In this document: piece by piece, positions 8,825-16,550 of the stretch
Layout of the letters: the number at the start of each line of letters is the position of its first letter
How positions within the stretch are numbered: the first letter of the stretch is position 1
Position numbers and translations under genes: made by a program
The notes under the pieces: generated by a model
Database searches by the model: none
The model's input: the letters and a program-made list of their open reading frames with translations, nothing else
What the model was told of the DNA's origin: nothing
NCBI GenBank assembly: GCA_965602675.1
Contig: CBFCZO010000002.1
Location: 28,694-92,693 of the forward strand
DNA from: DATKUA01 sp965602675
Lineage (GTDB): Bacteria; Acidobacteriota; DATKUA01
DNA length: 64,000 nucleotides
Reading direction: 5' to 3'

Positions 8825-8980
8825 GATTTTATTTCTGTATAACAATTTAATGAGAATCCTAATCCTGTCAAGGGTTTTTGGAGATCGACTCCAGGAACGG
8901 CGAATTTTCTTGATATCCGGTGTTCCCCATGGATCGTTCACAGGCTGGCGATTAGCCCGCTTTTTCGTCGGAACTGTCGA

Positions 8981-10192
8981 CTACAACCAACCCACGGCGC
9001 GGAGGATATAACGCGCGCTGAGAACGGCCACAATCAAAAGAAAAAGCGCTGCCACGATATTCGCGGCTAGTCGGTTTCGGAGTTTGCCGAGACGATTTTT
9101 ACTGTTCATCGTGAACAGCAGGAATAGCGCAGCGATCGGCAGGATGATGCCGTTCAGTGCCTGGGCGGTGACGATTAGAGGAATGGGCCGGGCGCTGACC
9201 ATCACAAAAAACAGACCGAAAGCTATCACGACTATCCACACGGCACGGAAGCGGGGATCTGTCGAGTCGCGACTCCATCCGGCCGCCCCGGCGACGGTGT
9301 ACGCGGCGGCTAGAGGTGCTGTGATGGCCGAGGTCATCCCCGCTGCCCAAAGCCCGATGCCGAACACCGCGGACCCGATGTTGCCGAGCAGCGAGTGCAG
9401 CGGTCCGGACAGAGCCTGGATACTATTGATTTCTACGCCACGCAACGCTCCGGCGGCCGTTACGGAAATTGCCACAGAAGCCGCAACTCCTATTGCGACG
9501 GCAATAATCAGATCCTTCCGCGCATAGCCAAGGTGGCGTTCCCCCGCCCACTTCTCGCCGATGATCCTCGAGTGGAGGAAAAGGTTGTAAGGCACCACGG
9601 TTGTTCCAATTAGCGCCAGAATGGTCAATACCGAACCCTCGGGTAACGATGGTAGAAACAACCCCGCTAGGATATCCGGAAGACTAGGAGCGAAGACCAC
9701 AGCGGTTACCACGAAGCAAAAACTCATGATCGCGACCAGGACAGTCAGGAATCTCTCTATATACTTGTATTTGCCGGTCCACAGCAGAACCACCGCAATG
9801 GCCGTCTGAATCATCACCCACAACGTTAAATCGCCGCCGAGAAGCACTGACACTCCGGCTGCTCCGCCGACAAGGTTGCCGGCCTGGTAGGCTGCGCACC
9901 CTATCGCTATCGCGCCGGCTGAAAGCAAGCAAATGATCCCCCGCCCCCAGGGATTGGCGAACACTTCGCGGAGATTTTCAGCCAGATCTTTGCCCGTCGC
10001 CAGGCTCAGCCTTATCGCCATCTCCTGCAAGACTAATGTCGTCAGACCAGCGAATAGCAGGGCCCAGAGCAAGGCGGTGCCGAAGTTTGCGCCGCTGGCG
10101 GTGCAGGTGATTACTGTCCCGGGTCCGATGAATGCCGCAGTAATCACAAATCCCGGGCCGAAATGTCCTCTCTTCTCAGCGGCTGCGCCCAT
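8981..10192 (-). CDS. NRAMP-family transporter with non-canonical metal site
   Basis: A 403-residue integral membrane protein with about 11 hydrophobic segments and the NRAMP signature spacing (GPGFVITAAFIG, EMAIRLSLATGKDLAE, TVVPYNLFLHS). Canonical members bind Mn2+ or Fe2+ through Asp and Asn of the TM1 DPGN motif and Met of the TM6 MPHN motif. Here TM1 reads GPGT (residues 23-26) and TM6 reads VPYN (200-203), so all three side-chain ligands are replaced. It probably transports something else. ATG 10192 is preferred because GGGAAG lies upstream; the longer frame from 10231 lacks a ribosome site. Confidence 0.85.
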   Translation of the reverse strand: MGAAAEKRGHFGPGFVITAAFIGPGTVITCTASGANFGTALLWALLFAGLTTLVLQEMAIRLSLATGKDLAENLREVFANPWGRGIICLLSAGAIAIGCAAYQAGNLVGGAAGVSVLLGGDLTLWVMIQTAIAVVLLWTGKYKYIERFLTVLVAIMSFCFVVTAVVFAPSLPDILAGLFLPSLPEGSVLTILALIGTTVVPYNLFLHSRIIGEKWAGERHLGYARKDLIIAVAIGVAASVAISVTAAGALRGVEINSIQALSGPLHSLLGNIGSAVFGIGLWAAGMTSAITAPLAAAYTVAGAAGWSRDSTDPRFRAVWIVVIAFGLFFVMVSARPIPLIVTAQALNGIILPIAALFLLFTMNSKNRLGKLRNRLAANIVAALFLLIVAVLSARYILRAVGWL

Positions 10193-10478
10193 CGTTACTT
10201 CCCTTCCCATCTGACAAATGGAGCATAACATACGAAACGTCGCGATTACCCGTCAGATATTCCTCGCAGAGTGATGAATTGTCTTTTCATTTATCATTGG
10301 TTTACACAACCTGGTGCCTGCAGGAAGGTCCAGTTTTTGTTGTTCCGCCTGCACTTCTTTGTCACGCGTAATTGCAGGAACTAGTCCTTGGCTGGCGTTG
10401 AAACCTGCCTTGTGTATAGATTATGCGACATATCTCGGTCTGCCTGTTTTTGATTGTAGTGCATAATAAAAATAACGG

Positions 10479-10507
10479 TTGACAAGGCCAATATGTTAGA
10501 ATAAATT
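10479..10507 (+). promoter_or_regulatory. Candidate promoter of the hdr-mvh cluster
   Basis: TTGACA (10479-10484) is followed after 17 bases by TAAATT (10502-10507). The -35 box is perfect and the -10 box matches 4 of 6. It would give a leader of about 445 bases before hdrC. Confidence 0.45.
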
Positions 10508-10822
10508 GGTCATAGAGTGGCGATATATCAAAGTTAGGCAAACGCATCTTCTCTGTTGTGAAGGGGGATTGTTCAACTACGTTTTTTCAATTATCGCTCC
10601 GATCTTTGAAATACCGAGCCTTTGGACCGCTAAGTGGCTGCAATGAAAGGTCTTATATTATGTCTATCCTTAATGGTTGATGGAAGTTATAGGTGAACAT
10701 CCAAAAGGGTGGGATCTGAAAGCAAGATTCATATTGATCGTATAGCATCAATTTGCAGCCATGATCCGATCTTAAGTGCGCTAACAAGGCGAGCATGCTG
10801 CCGCCCGCTTTGGAAAGCATGA

Positions 10823-10903
10823 GCCGGAGGCTTGGTAACATGATACAGGCGAGAGCCACTGGGACGATTTTTTCTTCCTCGCGGGCACTCGGCAACCTCC
10901 GGC
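10823..10903 (+). promoter_or_regulatory. Structured leader RNA, possible riboswitch (moco-like layout)
   Basis: An 8-bp closing stem pairs GCCGGAGG (10823-10830) with CCTCCGGC (10896-10903). Inside is a GNRA-capped hairpin GGC-GAGA-GCC (10848-10857) followed by CACTGGGA and, later, CGGGCACTCGGCAA. A flanking CATGCT...AGCATG repeat (10794-10820) could add a helix. The arrangement reminds me of the molybdenum cofactor RNA motif, but I cannot run a covariance search, and no molybdopterin enzyme is visible in the cluster. The structured RNA is better supported than the ligand class. Confidence 0.4.
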
Positions 10904-10912
10904 CATGGAATA

Positions 10913-10940
10913 AAAATGGTTCATAGGGGCTAACCATTTT
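10913..10940 (+). repeat. Perfect 9-bp hairpin just before hdrC
   Basis: AAAATGGTT (10913-10921) and AACCATTTT (10932-10940) pair perfectly around a 10-base loop. It lies between the structured leader and the ribosome binding site and could be part of an expression platform. Confidence 0.6.
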
Positions 10941-10959
10941 AAGGCGAGAGGAGGCTCGA

Positions 10960-11553
10960 GTGGCTACCCTCAAAGATATTAAACTCGAAAAAAGCATGAA
11001 GCTCGATTTCCTGGACGAGGTGTATTCCTTGCCAGGAGGCGACAAGGTGAAGGACTGCATTCAGTGCGGAACCTGCAGCGGAAGCTGCCCGGCGAGCTTC
11101 AAGATGGAGAAGACTCCAAGAGAGATCTTCTCCATGATCCGCGCTGGAATGCGGGACGAGGTTCTGGCGAGCGACACGATGTGGTACTGCGCATCGTGTT
11201 ACACCTGCCCCGTGCGCTGCCCCAAGGAGATCAAAATCGCAGACGTCTTCTACGCATTGAAGAGAGTGGCGATGCGGGAAGGAAAAACCTCCAGGAAAAA
11301 CAAGGCAGCGGTTCTCAGTAGCAGTTTCGCGAAGTTGGTGAACCGCTACGGCCGCAACAGCGAGGTGCGGCTGATGGCATCTTACTTCCTGAAGGCGGAC
11401 TTCTGGGGCTGGATAGGCAAAGTGCCGTTGGCGATGAAGCTGTTCTTCAAGGGACGGCTGCCCCTGAGAGCACACAAGATCAAGGGGATTAAGCAGGTGA
11501 GGCAGATCGTCAAGAAAGTCGGATCGATGTCTCGCAACGGAGGGGGAAGATGA
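10960..11553 (+). CDS. hdrC: Heterodisulfide reductase subunit C-like ferredoxin
   Basis: A 197-residue iron-sulfur protein with two [4Fe-4S] motifs: C33-x2-C36-x2-C39-x3-C43-P and C77-x2-C80-x2-C83-x3-C87-P, in the all-helical fold typical of HdrC. It relays electrons from HdrA to HdrB. Start GTG has AGGAGG 5 bases upstream. Its stop overlaps the hdrB start by four bases (ATGA), indicating coupled translation. The C-terminal 100 residues are basic and lack further cysteines. Confidence 0.93.
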   Translation: MATLKDIKLEKSMKLDFLDEVYSLPGGDKVKDCIQCGTCSGSCPASFKMEKTPREIFSMIRAGMRDEVLASDTMWYCASCYTCPVRCPKEIKIADVFYALKRVAMREGKTSRKNKAAVLSSSFAKLVNRYGRNSEVRLMASYFLKADFWGWIGKVPLAMKLFFKGRLPLRAHKIKGIKQVRQIVKKVGSMSRNGGGR

Positions 11554-12419
11554 AATACACATACTATCCCGGCTGCAGCTGTGAGCACTCTGCGTCGATG
11601 TACGACACCAGCACGCGCGCCGTCTATAAAGCTCTCGGTGCGGAATTGATCGAGCTCGACGACTGGAACTGCTGCGGCGCCACCGCCTACATGAGCGTGG
11701 AGGAGGTCCTGAGTTTCGCCATCAGCGGGAGAAACCTGGCGCTCGCGGAAAAGGAAGGGCGGGATCTGATCACTCCCTGCAGCGGCTGCTACGTGACCCT
11801 CAACAAGACCTACACCTACTACAACGAGTACCCCGAGCTGAGGGACAAACTCAACGAGGTGCTTGATTCCGTTGGGCTGCATTACAAAGGCAAGCAAGGC
11901 GTGCGGCATGTACTCGATCCACTGGTTAACGACATAGGTTTCGAAGCGATCGCCGCCAAAGTCCAGAAGCCGCTGAAGGGGCTGAAGGTTGCTCCATATT
12001 ACGGCTGCCAGATCGTGCGCCCGTTCACCGAGTTCGATGATCCTGACGATCCGCAGTTGATGGACAAGCTGATCGAGACGCTCGGCGCGACAGTCATTCC
12101 CTATGAGTTCAAAACCCGCTGCTGCGGCGGAGCCCAGATGGGGACCAATCAGGATCTCGCATTGCGCATGGTGATGATGCTGCTCTCTTGTGCAGCGGCC
12201 GGCGGCGCCGATCTCATCTGCACCACCTGCCCGCTCTGCCAGATGAACCTCGAGGCATTCCAAAAAGATGTAAACAAACGGTTCGGCTTGGATATCTCGA
12301 TGCCCGTCGTCTATTTCACGCAGCTGACCGCCGCAGCCTTCGGGTTGCCCGAAAACACAATCCAGGCCAAGAAGCACATAGTGCCCATCGCCGGCAAGCT
12401 GGCCGCCGTAACGGCTTAA
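11550..12419 (+). CDS. hdrB: Heterodisulfide reductase subunit B-like, two CCG domains
   Basis: A 289-residue protein with two cysteine-rich CCG domains: C9, C41-C42, C77, C80 and C153, C191-C192, C227, C230. In methanogens these bind two non-cubane [4Fe-4S] clusters that reduce the CoM-S-S-CoB disulfide. All ligands are present, so the site should be functional, but bacteria without those coenzymes must use another substrate, which the sequence does not reveal. It is coupled to hdrC and followed after 10 bases by the N-terminal half of hdrA. Confidence 0.93.
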   Translation: MKYTYYPGCSCEHSASMYDTSTRAVYKALGAELIELDDWNCCGATAYMSVEEVLSFAISGRNLALAEKEGRDLITPCSGCYVTLNKTYTYYNEYPELRDKLNEVLDSVGLHYKGKQGVRHVLDPLVNDIGFEAIAAKVQKPLKGLKVAPYYGCQIVRPFTEFDDPDDPQLMDKLIETLGATVIPYEFKTRCCGGAQMGTNQDLALRMVMMLLSCAAAGGADLICTTCPLCQMNLEAFQKDVNKRFGLDISMPVVYFTQLTAAAFGLPENTIQAKKHIVPIAGKLAAVTA

Positions 12420-12429
12420 GGAGGGGAGA

Positions 12430-13290
12430 ATGGCTGAGGAAGCAAAGGACGTCAGCGTTCCCAAAATCGGAGTTTACGTTTGCCATTGCGGCTCCAACAT
12501 CGCCAAGCAGGTTGATGTGTTTGGCGCCGTGGAATATGCGGGTACGTTGCCTAACGTCGAGGTGGCACGCGAATACAAGTTCATGTGCTCCGAGCCCGGA
12601 CAGGAAATCATCAAGAAGGACATCAAGGAGTTGGGGCTGACCCGCGTGGTGGTGGCCGCGTGCAGCCCGCTGATGCATGAAATCACTTTCCGCAAGGCCG
12701 CCGAAGCTGCCGATCTGAACCAGTACCTTGTGCAGATAGCCAACATCCGTGAGCAGGTGGCTTGGGTCACCAAAGCGAAGGATTCCGCCACGGCTAAGGC
12801 CAAGGCGCTTATCCACGGAGCGGTCAACAAAGCCACTTATCTCGAGCCGCTTCAGACGCGCAAGGTCGAAATCAACCCGGCCTCCCTCGTTGTTGGCGCC
12901 GGCATTGCCGGTATACAGGCTGCCCTGGATCTCGCCGAGGCCGGCTTCAAGGTCTACCTCGTAGAGCGCGATTCGACGATCGGTGGCAATATGGCGCGTT
13001 TCGACAAGACCTTCCCCACCCTCGACTGCGCTGCATGTATTCTCACGCCGAAGATGGTCAGCGTTGCCCACCGGGAGAACATCACGATTCTCGCGAGCTC
13101 CAACGTCGAGGACGTTTCCGGCTACATCGGGAGCTTTACCGTTAAGGTCCGTAAGCAACCGCGCTACGTCGACATCGAAAAATGCACCGCATGCACCGCC
13201 TGCTGGAATGCCTGCCCGGCCACTATTGTGCCGGTCGACAGAAAAATCATGTTGGGAGAACAATTGGTTAATACCTCCTCAACTCAATAA
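12430..13290 (+). CDS. hdrA: HdrA N-terminal half (split HdrA)
   Basis: A 286-residue protein matching only the first 40% of HdrA, which is normally about 650 residues. It has the N-terminal domain with C18-H-C20-G, a Rossmann FAD motif GAGIAG at 156-161, TLDCAAC at 198-203, and the first [4Fe-4S] motif of the inserted ferredoxin domain, C252-x2-C255-x2-C258-x3-C262-P. It then ends about 24 residues later. The 32 bases after the stop hold no HdrA sequence, and the next gene has its own ribosome site, so this is a true split rather than a frameshift. The missing half is in the fusion gene at 20004. Confidence 0.9.
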   Translation: MAEEAKDVSVPKIGVYVCHCGSNIAKQVDVFGAVEYAGTLPNVEVAREYKFMCSEPGQEIIKKDIKELGLTRVVVAACSPLMHEITFRKAAEAADLNQYLVQIANIREQVAWVTKAKDSATAKAKALIHGAVNKATYLEPLQTRKVEINPASLVVGAGIAGIQAALDLAEAGFKVYLVERDSTIGGNMARFDKTFPTLDCAACILTPKMVSVAHRENITILASSNVEDVSGYIGSFTVKVRKQPRYVDIEKCTACTACWNACPATIVPVDRKIMLGEQLVNTSSTQ

Positions 13291-13322
13291 GGGTATGCAT
13301 CGCAGCTAATTAGGAGGCTTCA

Positions 13323-13700
13323 GTGACGTTGACGCTTCGTGAGGTTGTGGAAATCTTGGATTGCGAAGTGATTACAGGCGACGGGCTTATCGACGAGATT
13401 TCCGTGGAACGAGGTTGCGCTGCGGACTTGATGAGCGATGTGTTGGCGTTCAGCTCGTCCGGTTCTCTGTTGATAACCGGTCTGATAAACGCCCAGGCCG
13501 TGAGAACGGCTTTGATCGCAGAAGTCGAGGCCATCGTGTTCGTTCGGGGAAAACGCCCTGACCAGGCTGCTATAGAGTTAGCTAAAGAGAATGGTATTCC
13601 TCTGTTTTGCACGAAATTGTTCATGTATGACGCTTGCGGCCTGCTCCATTCCAGGAAGTTAAAAGGTCTGCCGGAGGAAAAAGTTAATTATGGGCAGTAG
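13323..13700 (+). CDS. DRTGG domain protein
   Basis: A 125-residue single-domain protein resembling the DRTGG domain found in phosphotransacetylases, CBS proteins and HPr kinase-related proteins. Small stand-alone DRTGG proteins commonly accompany trimeric [FeFe] hydrogenase operons, with unknown function. Start GTG has TAGGAGG upstream. It is 38% or so similar in layout to the protein at 15463 (both begin with TL-E-VV/LVK-L-E-VI and contain SDVL/SDVM). Its end overlaps the next gene by 11 bases. Confidence 0.75.
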   Translation: MTLTLREVVEILDCEVITGDGLIDEISVERGCAADLMSDVLAFSSSGSLLITGLINAQAVRTALIAEVEAIVFVRGKRPDQAAIELAKENGIPLFCTKLFMYDACGLLHSRKLKGLPEEKVNYGQ

Positions 13701-14133
13701 CGCCCGTTTGGAACAGGAGTTTGAGATACAAGGTGGGAACCTTATTAAAGCAGGCAACATTTCGATCCATGTCAAGACCATTCTCAAGACACTGGGGATT
13801 CCCTCCCCCATTATCCGCCGGACCGCGATCTGCTGTTACGAGGCGGAGATGAATGTGGTGATGTATGCAGAGAATGGGGCGCTACGCATAGTTGTCGAGC
13901 CGGACAGAATCGAAGTTGAAGTGAAAGACAGAGGACAGGGGATAAGCGACATCGAAAAGGCCATGCAAGAGGGATATTCAACTGCGACGCACGAACAAAG
14001 AGAACTCGGCTTTGGCGCGGGAATGGGGCTTCCCAACATCGCGAGGAACTCCAGCGAAATGGAAATATCCTCAGAAGTAGGCAAGGGAACGCTGCTTCGT
14101 TTCGCTATCGACATGAAGAGGAAAGAAAACTAG
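13690..14133 (+). CDS. RsbW-like ATP-binding protein (GHKL, anti-sigma type)
   Basis: 147 residues with a histidine-kinase-type ATPase fold: a modified N-box CCYEAEMNVVMYA (about 48-60), G1 box DRGQGI (about 77-82) and G2 box GFGAGMGLPNI (about 107-117). There is no phosphoacceptor domain, so it resembles anti-sigma serine kinases such as RsbW/SpoIIAB. Its likely partner is unknown. It overlaps the DRTGG gene and is followed one base later by the hydrogenase-like Fe-S protein. Confidence 0.8.
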   Translation: MGSSARLEQEFEIQGGNLIKAGNISIHVKTILKTLGIPSPIIRRTAICCYEAEMNVVMYAENGALRIVVEPDRIEVEVKDRGQGISDIEKAMQEGYSTATHEQRELGFGAGMGLPNIARNSSEMEISSEVGKGTLLRFAIDMKRKEN

Positions 14134-14134
14134 C

Positions 14135-15454
14135 GTGGGCAGGATCAAGCACTCCATACGCTTCGAGAGCAGCCGCTGCGACGGCCGGCGGGCCTGCCTC
14201 CATGTCTGCCCCACGCAAGCCATACGCATCCGCGACGGGAAAGCGGTTATGCTGTCCGAACACTGTGTGGACTGTGGCGAATGCTTGAAGGTTTGCACCC
14301 AAAACGCCATCATTCCTCTTACGAATTCATTCGTTGAATTCTCCAAGTTCAAGCACAACATTGCCTTGCCGTCCCCGGTTTTCTATACACAGTTCGGTAA
14401 GCGCGCCAGCCCCGGCATGCTGCTTGAGGCATTGCTCGAAATCGGATTCGACAGCTACTACGACGTCTCGGAGACGTGCGAGGCGACATCGATGGCCGTC
14501 GATCTGTTCCTCAAGGATTATTCCGGGCCTGCACCTCTGATTACACCTTACTGCCCGGCCGTAGTCAGGCTCTTGCAGAGGCGGTTCCCCGATCTTGCTG
14601 ATCACCTGCTCCCGATTGATTCGCCAATGGAGATTGCAGCGCGAGAGGCGAAGGAGAAAGTTTCCAAAGAAACCGGCCTTAAAGTCGATGAAATCGGTGC
14701 TATCTACCTGACGCCATGCCCGGTTAAGATGTTGGCAATCCACAACCATCCCCGCAAAACGAAATCAAACCTCGATGGTGCCATCGCCATCTCGGATATC
14801 TATGGTCCCGTTCATTCTGCGCTCGGCAAGCTGGCGGACCGGAGAGACGAGATCGAGGGCAGAGTTAAAGGCATCTCGGGCATTGGTGTCGGCTGGTCCA
14901 GGCTTGATGGTTTGACCAGAAGCATTAGTCACGAAACGCTGGTGGTTTCCGTGATGGATTTCATCATTCGCACGTTTGAAGAGATCGAATCCGGCAAACT
15001 CAGAGATATAGCGCTGGTCGAGTGTTATGCCTGCAGAATCGGCTGTGCGGGCGGAATCCTCAATGCAGAGAATCCATATGTCTCCCGCCACCGTTTGCGT
15101 GAGATTCAGGCAAAAATCGGCCGGCGAGCCACTCTCGACAGGGATGAGATTGCTGCAAAATTCAATAAGGGTTACTTCAACGTGGAACAAAAGCTCACGA
15201 CCAGGCCATTGAGGCCTCTGGATGAGGATTTAAGCACAGCGATTGAAATGATGAACCGCCGCGAGGAGATGTTGGCTCAGCTGCCCGGAATCAACTGCGG
15301 TGTCTGCGGAGCACCCACGTGCGAAACCTTTGCGGAGGATGTGGTGCTCGGTCACGCCGAGTTTACTCAGTGCTTTGCAGTCCAACGCGAGGAGCTGGAA
15401 AAGATGCTGCGCCAATCGTTGGATTTTATTGAACGAAGTCGTTGGGAATTTTAG
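14135..15454 (+). CDS. HydS/HfsB-like Fe-S protein with relict [FeFe]-hydrogenase domain
   Basis: 439 residues. The N-terminus has a first ferredoxin motif with one Cys replaced (C15, R18, C21, C25) and a full one (C44, C47, C50, C54). The middle is related to the H-cluster domain: TPYC140P in place of TSCCP, TPC195PVK in place of MPCxxK, and C300-x3-C304AGG in place of CxGGC. The four ligand cysteines remain, but the proton-transfer Cys is Tyr139. A C-terminal 4Fe-4S motif (C388, C391, C396, C413) follows. Related proteins beside [FeFe] hydrogenases are thought to be sensory; catalysis is unlikely. Confidence 0.75.
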   Translation: MGRIKHSIRFESSRCDGRRACLHVCPTQAIRIRDGKAVMLSEHCVDCGECLKVCTQNAIIPLTNSFVEFSKFKHNIALPSPVFYTQFGKRASPGMLLEALLEIGFDSYYDVSETCEATSMAVDLFLKDYSGPAPLITPYCPAVVRLLQRRFPDLADHLLPIDSPMEIAAREAKEKVSKETGLKVDEIGAIYLTPCPVKMLAIHNHPRKTKSNLDGAIAISDIYGPVHSALGKLADRRDEIEGRVKGISGIGVGWSRLDGLTRSISHETLVVSVMDFIIRTFEEIESGKLRDIALVECYACRIGCAGGILNAENPYVSRHRLREIQAKIGRRATLDRDEIAAKFNKGYFNVEQKLTTRPLRPLDEDLSTAIEMMNRREEMLAQLPGINCGVCGAPTCETFAEDVVLGHAEFTQCFAVQREELEKMLRQSLDFIERSRWEF

Positions 15455-15462
15455 GTGCAACG

Positions 15463-15810
15463 ATGACTTTGGAAGAGCTTGTGAAACTGCTGAAGCTGGA
15501 GGTGATCTCCGGCGGAGATCAGCTCGATCGAGAGATCGCCGGCGGCTACGTCAGCGACCTGTTGAGCGACGTGATGGGCAATGCTCCGGAGGGCGCCGTC
15601 TGGGTCACACTGCAGACGCACGAAAACGTAGTGGCCGTGGCAATTCTTCGCTCGCTTGCGGCCGTCTTGCTTATCGGAGGCCGCCGGTTACAGCCGGATG
15701 TCGCGAAGAAAGCTGAGGAAGAAAAAGTCGTTTTTCTCAGCACAGAGCGCTCTGCCTTTGAAGTTGTGGGCAGAATGCATGATGCGGGAATCAGGGGTGA
15801 TGCTGAATGA
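15463..15810 (+). CDS. DRTGG domain protein (second copy)
   Basis: A 115-residue protein from ATG 15463, nine bases after the previous stop, with AGGTG upstream; a longer start at 15442 would overlap the previous gene. The sequence has the same layout as the DRTGG protein at 13323 (N-terminal TLEELVKLLKLEVISGG, central SDLLSDVMG, then a hydrophobic beta-rich half). The function is unknown. The stop overlaps the start of the PHP gene. Confidence 0.72.
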   Translation: MTLEELVKLLKLEVISGGDQLDREIAGGYVSDLLSDVMGNAPEGAVWVTLQTHENVVAVAILRSLAAVLLIGGRRLQPDVAKKAEEEKVVFLSTERSAFEVVGRMHDAGIRGDAE

Positions 15811-16550
15811 ACCTGAGTCACCATAGCGCTGATCTCCACATCCACTCTTGTCTCTCGCCTTGTGGAGAGTTGGAGATGTCCCCCCTCCGCATCGCCGAGC
15901 GGGCAAAGGATGTCGGCCTCGATCTGATCGCTATCTGTGACCACAACAGCGCCGAAAACGCTGAGGCTGTGCTGGAAGCGTGCTCAAAGAGGAATCTGTC
16001 TGTTATCGCCGGGATGGAAATCACGACGAGCGAGGAAATTCACATCGTCGGCCTTTTCCCCGACGTGAGTGCCGCTTTGGCGGTCCAGGAGGTTGTCTAT
16101 GAAAACCTTCCTGGCAAGAACGACGAAGACGTCTTCGGCATCCAGGTAGTGGCCAACGGAGACGACGAGGTGGAAGGCTTCAATTCCAGGCTGCTCATTG
16201 GTGCCACCGCGCTGAGCCTGCAGGAGGTTATTGATCTGATTCACAAAAAGGGGGGGCTGGCGATCGCTGCTCATATCGATAGAGCCAGCTTCAGCCTGAT
16301 CAGCCAGTTGGGATTCATCCCGGAGGGTCTCGAGCTCGACGGCGTCGAAGTTGCCTCGACAGCGGATTACGGCGACTTCGTCGACCAGGGCACGAAACAG
16401 TGGGCTGTTCTGACCTCCTCCGATGCTCACCGCCTCGAGGAGATAGGCAGTAAGCGAACTACGATTTACGCGGCTGAGCCGACTTTCAACGAAGTGGGAT
16501 TGGCGCTGAGAGGCGCTGAGGGCCGCAGAGTAGAGATTGAGAGGGTTTGA
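15807..16550 (+). CDS. PHP-domain phosphoesterase
   Basis: 247 residues of the PHP family. Metal-binding residues appear in DLHIHSCLSPCG (9-20), CDHNS (about 44-48), GMEITT (about 69-74), AAHID (about 152-156) and SSDAHRLEEIG (about 203-213). PHP proteins hydrolyse phosphoesters; the substrate here is unknown. Similar PHP genes occur in the accessory part of [FeFe] hydrogenase operons. It overlaps both neighbours by four bases, consistent with coupled translation. Confidence 0.85.
   Translation: MNLSHHSADLHIHSCLSPCGELEMSPLRIAERAKDVGLDLIAICDHNSAENAEAVLEACSKRNLSVIAGMEITTSEEIHIVGLFPDVSAALAVQEVVYENLPGKNDEDVFGIQVVANGDDEVEGFNSRLLIGATALSLQEVIDLIHKKGGLAIAAHIDRASFSLISQLGFIPEGLELDGVEVASTADYGDFVDQGTKQWAVLTSSDAHRLEEIGSKRTTIYAAEPTFNEVGLALRGAEGRRVEIERV

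Larger units (their letters stand above)
10193..10959. other. 767-base divergent intergenic and leader region
   Basis: No convincing protein gene. The left part is the upstream region of the NRAMP gene. The right part is the long leader of the hdr cluster and contains a promoter candidate (10479-10507), a possible Rex half-site TTGTGAA at 10556-10562, a structured RNA candidate (10823-10903), a 9-bp perfect hairpin (10913-10940) and the ribosome binding site AGGAGG at 10949-10954. Confidence 0.7.

Noticed and set aside
10362..10547. 61-residue minus-strand open frame in the leader
   Set aside because: No ribosome site, unusual composition, and it overlaps the promoter candidate.
10556..10562. 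A full Rex box before the hdr cluster
   Set aside because: Only TTGTGAA matches; the second half-site is not at the required spacing.
10823..10903. Cobalamin riboswitch
   Set aside because: GCCACTG is present, but no B12 box follows, and the surrounding stem layout differs.
11382..12464. 360-residue minus-strand open frame
   Set aside because: Opposite hdrB, whose CCG motifs are unambiguous.
13291..13322. A frameshift or nonsense mutation truncating HdrA
   Set aside because: The bases after the stop contain no HdrA sequence and a ribosome site serves the next gene; the missing half is present, with its boundary matched, in another gene.
14135..15454. Active [FeFe] hydrogenase
   Set aside because: The L1 motif lacks the proton-transfer Cys, and the overall length and context fit sensory homologues.
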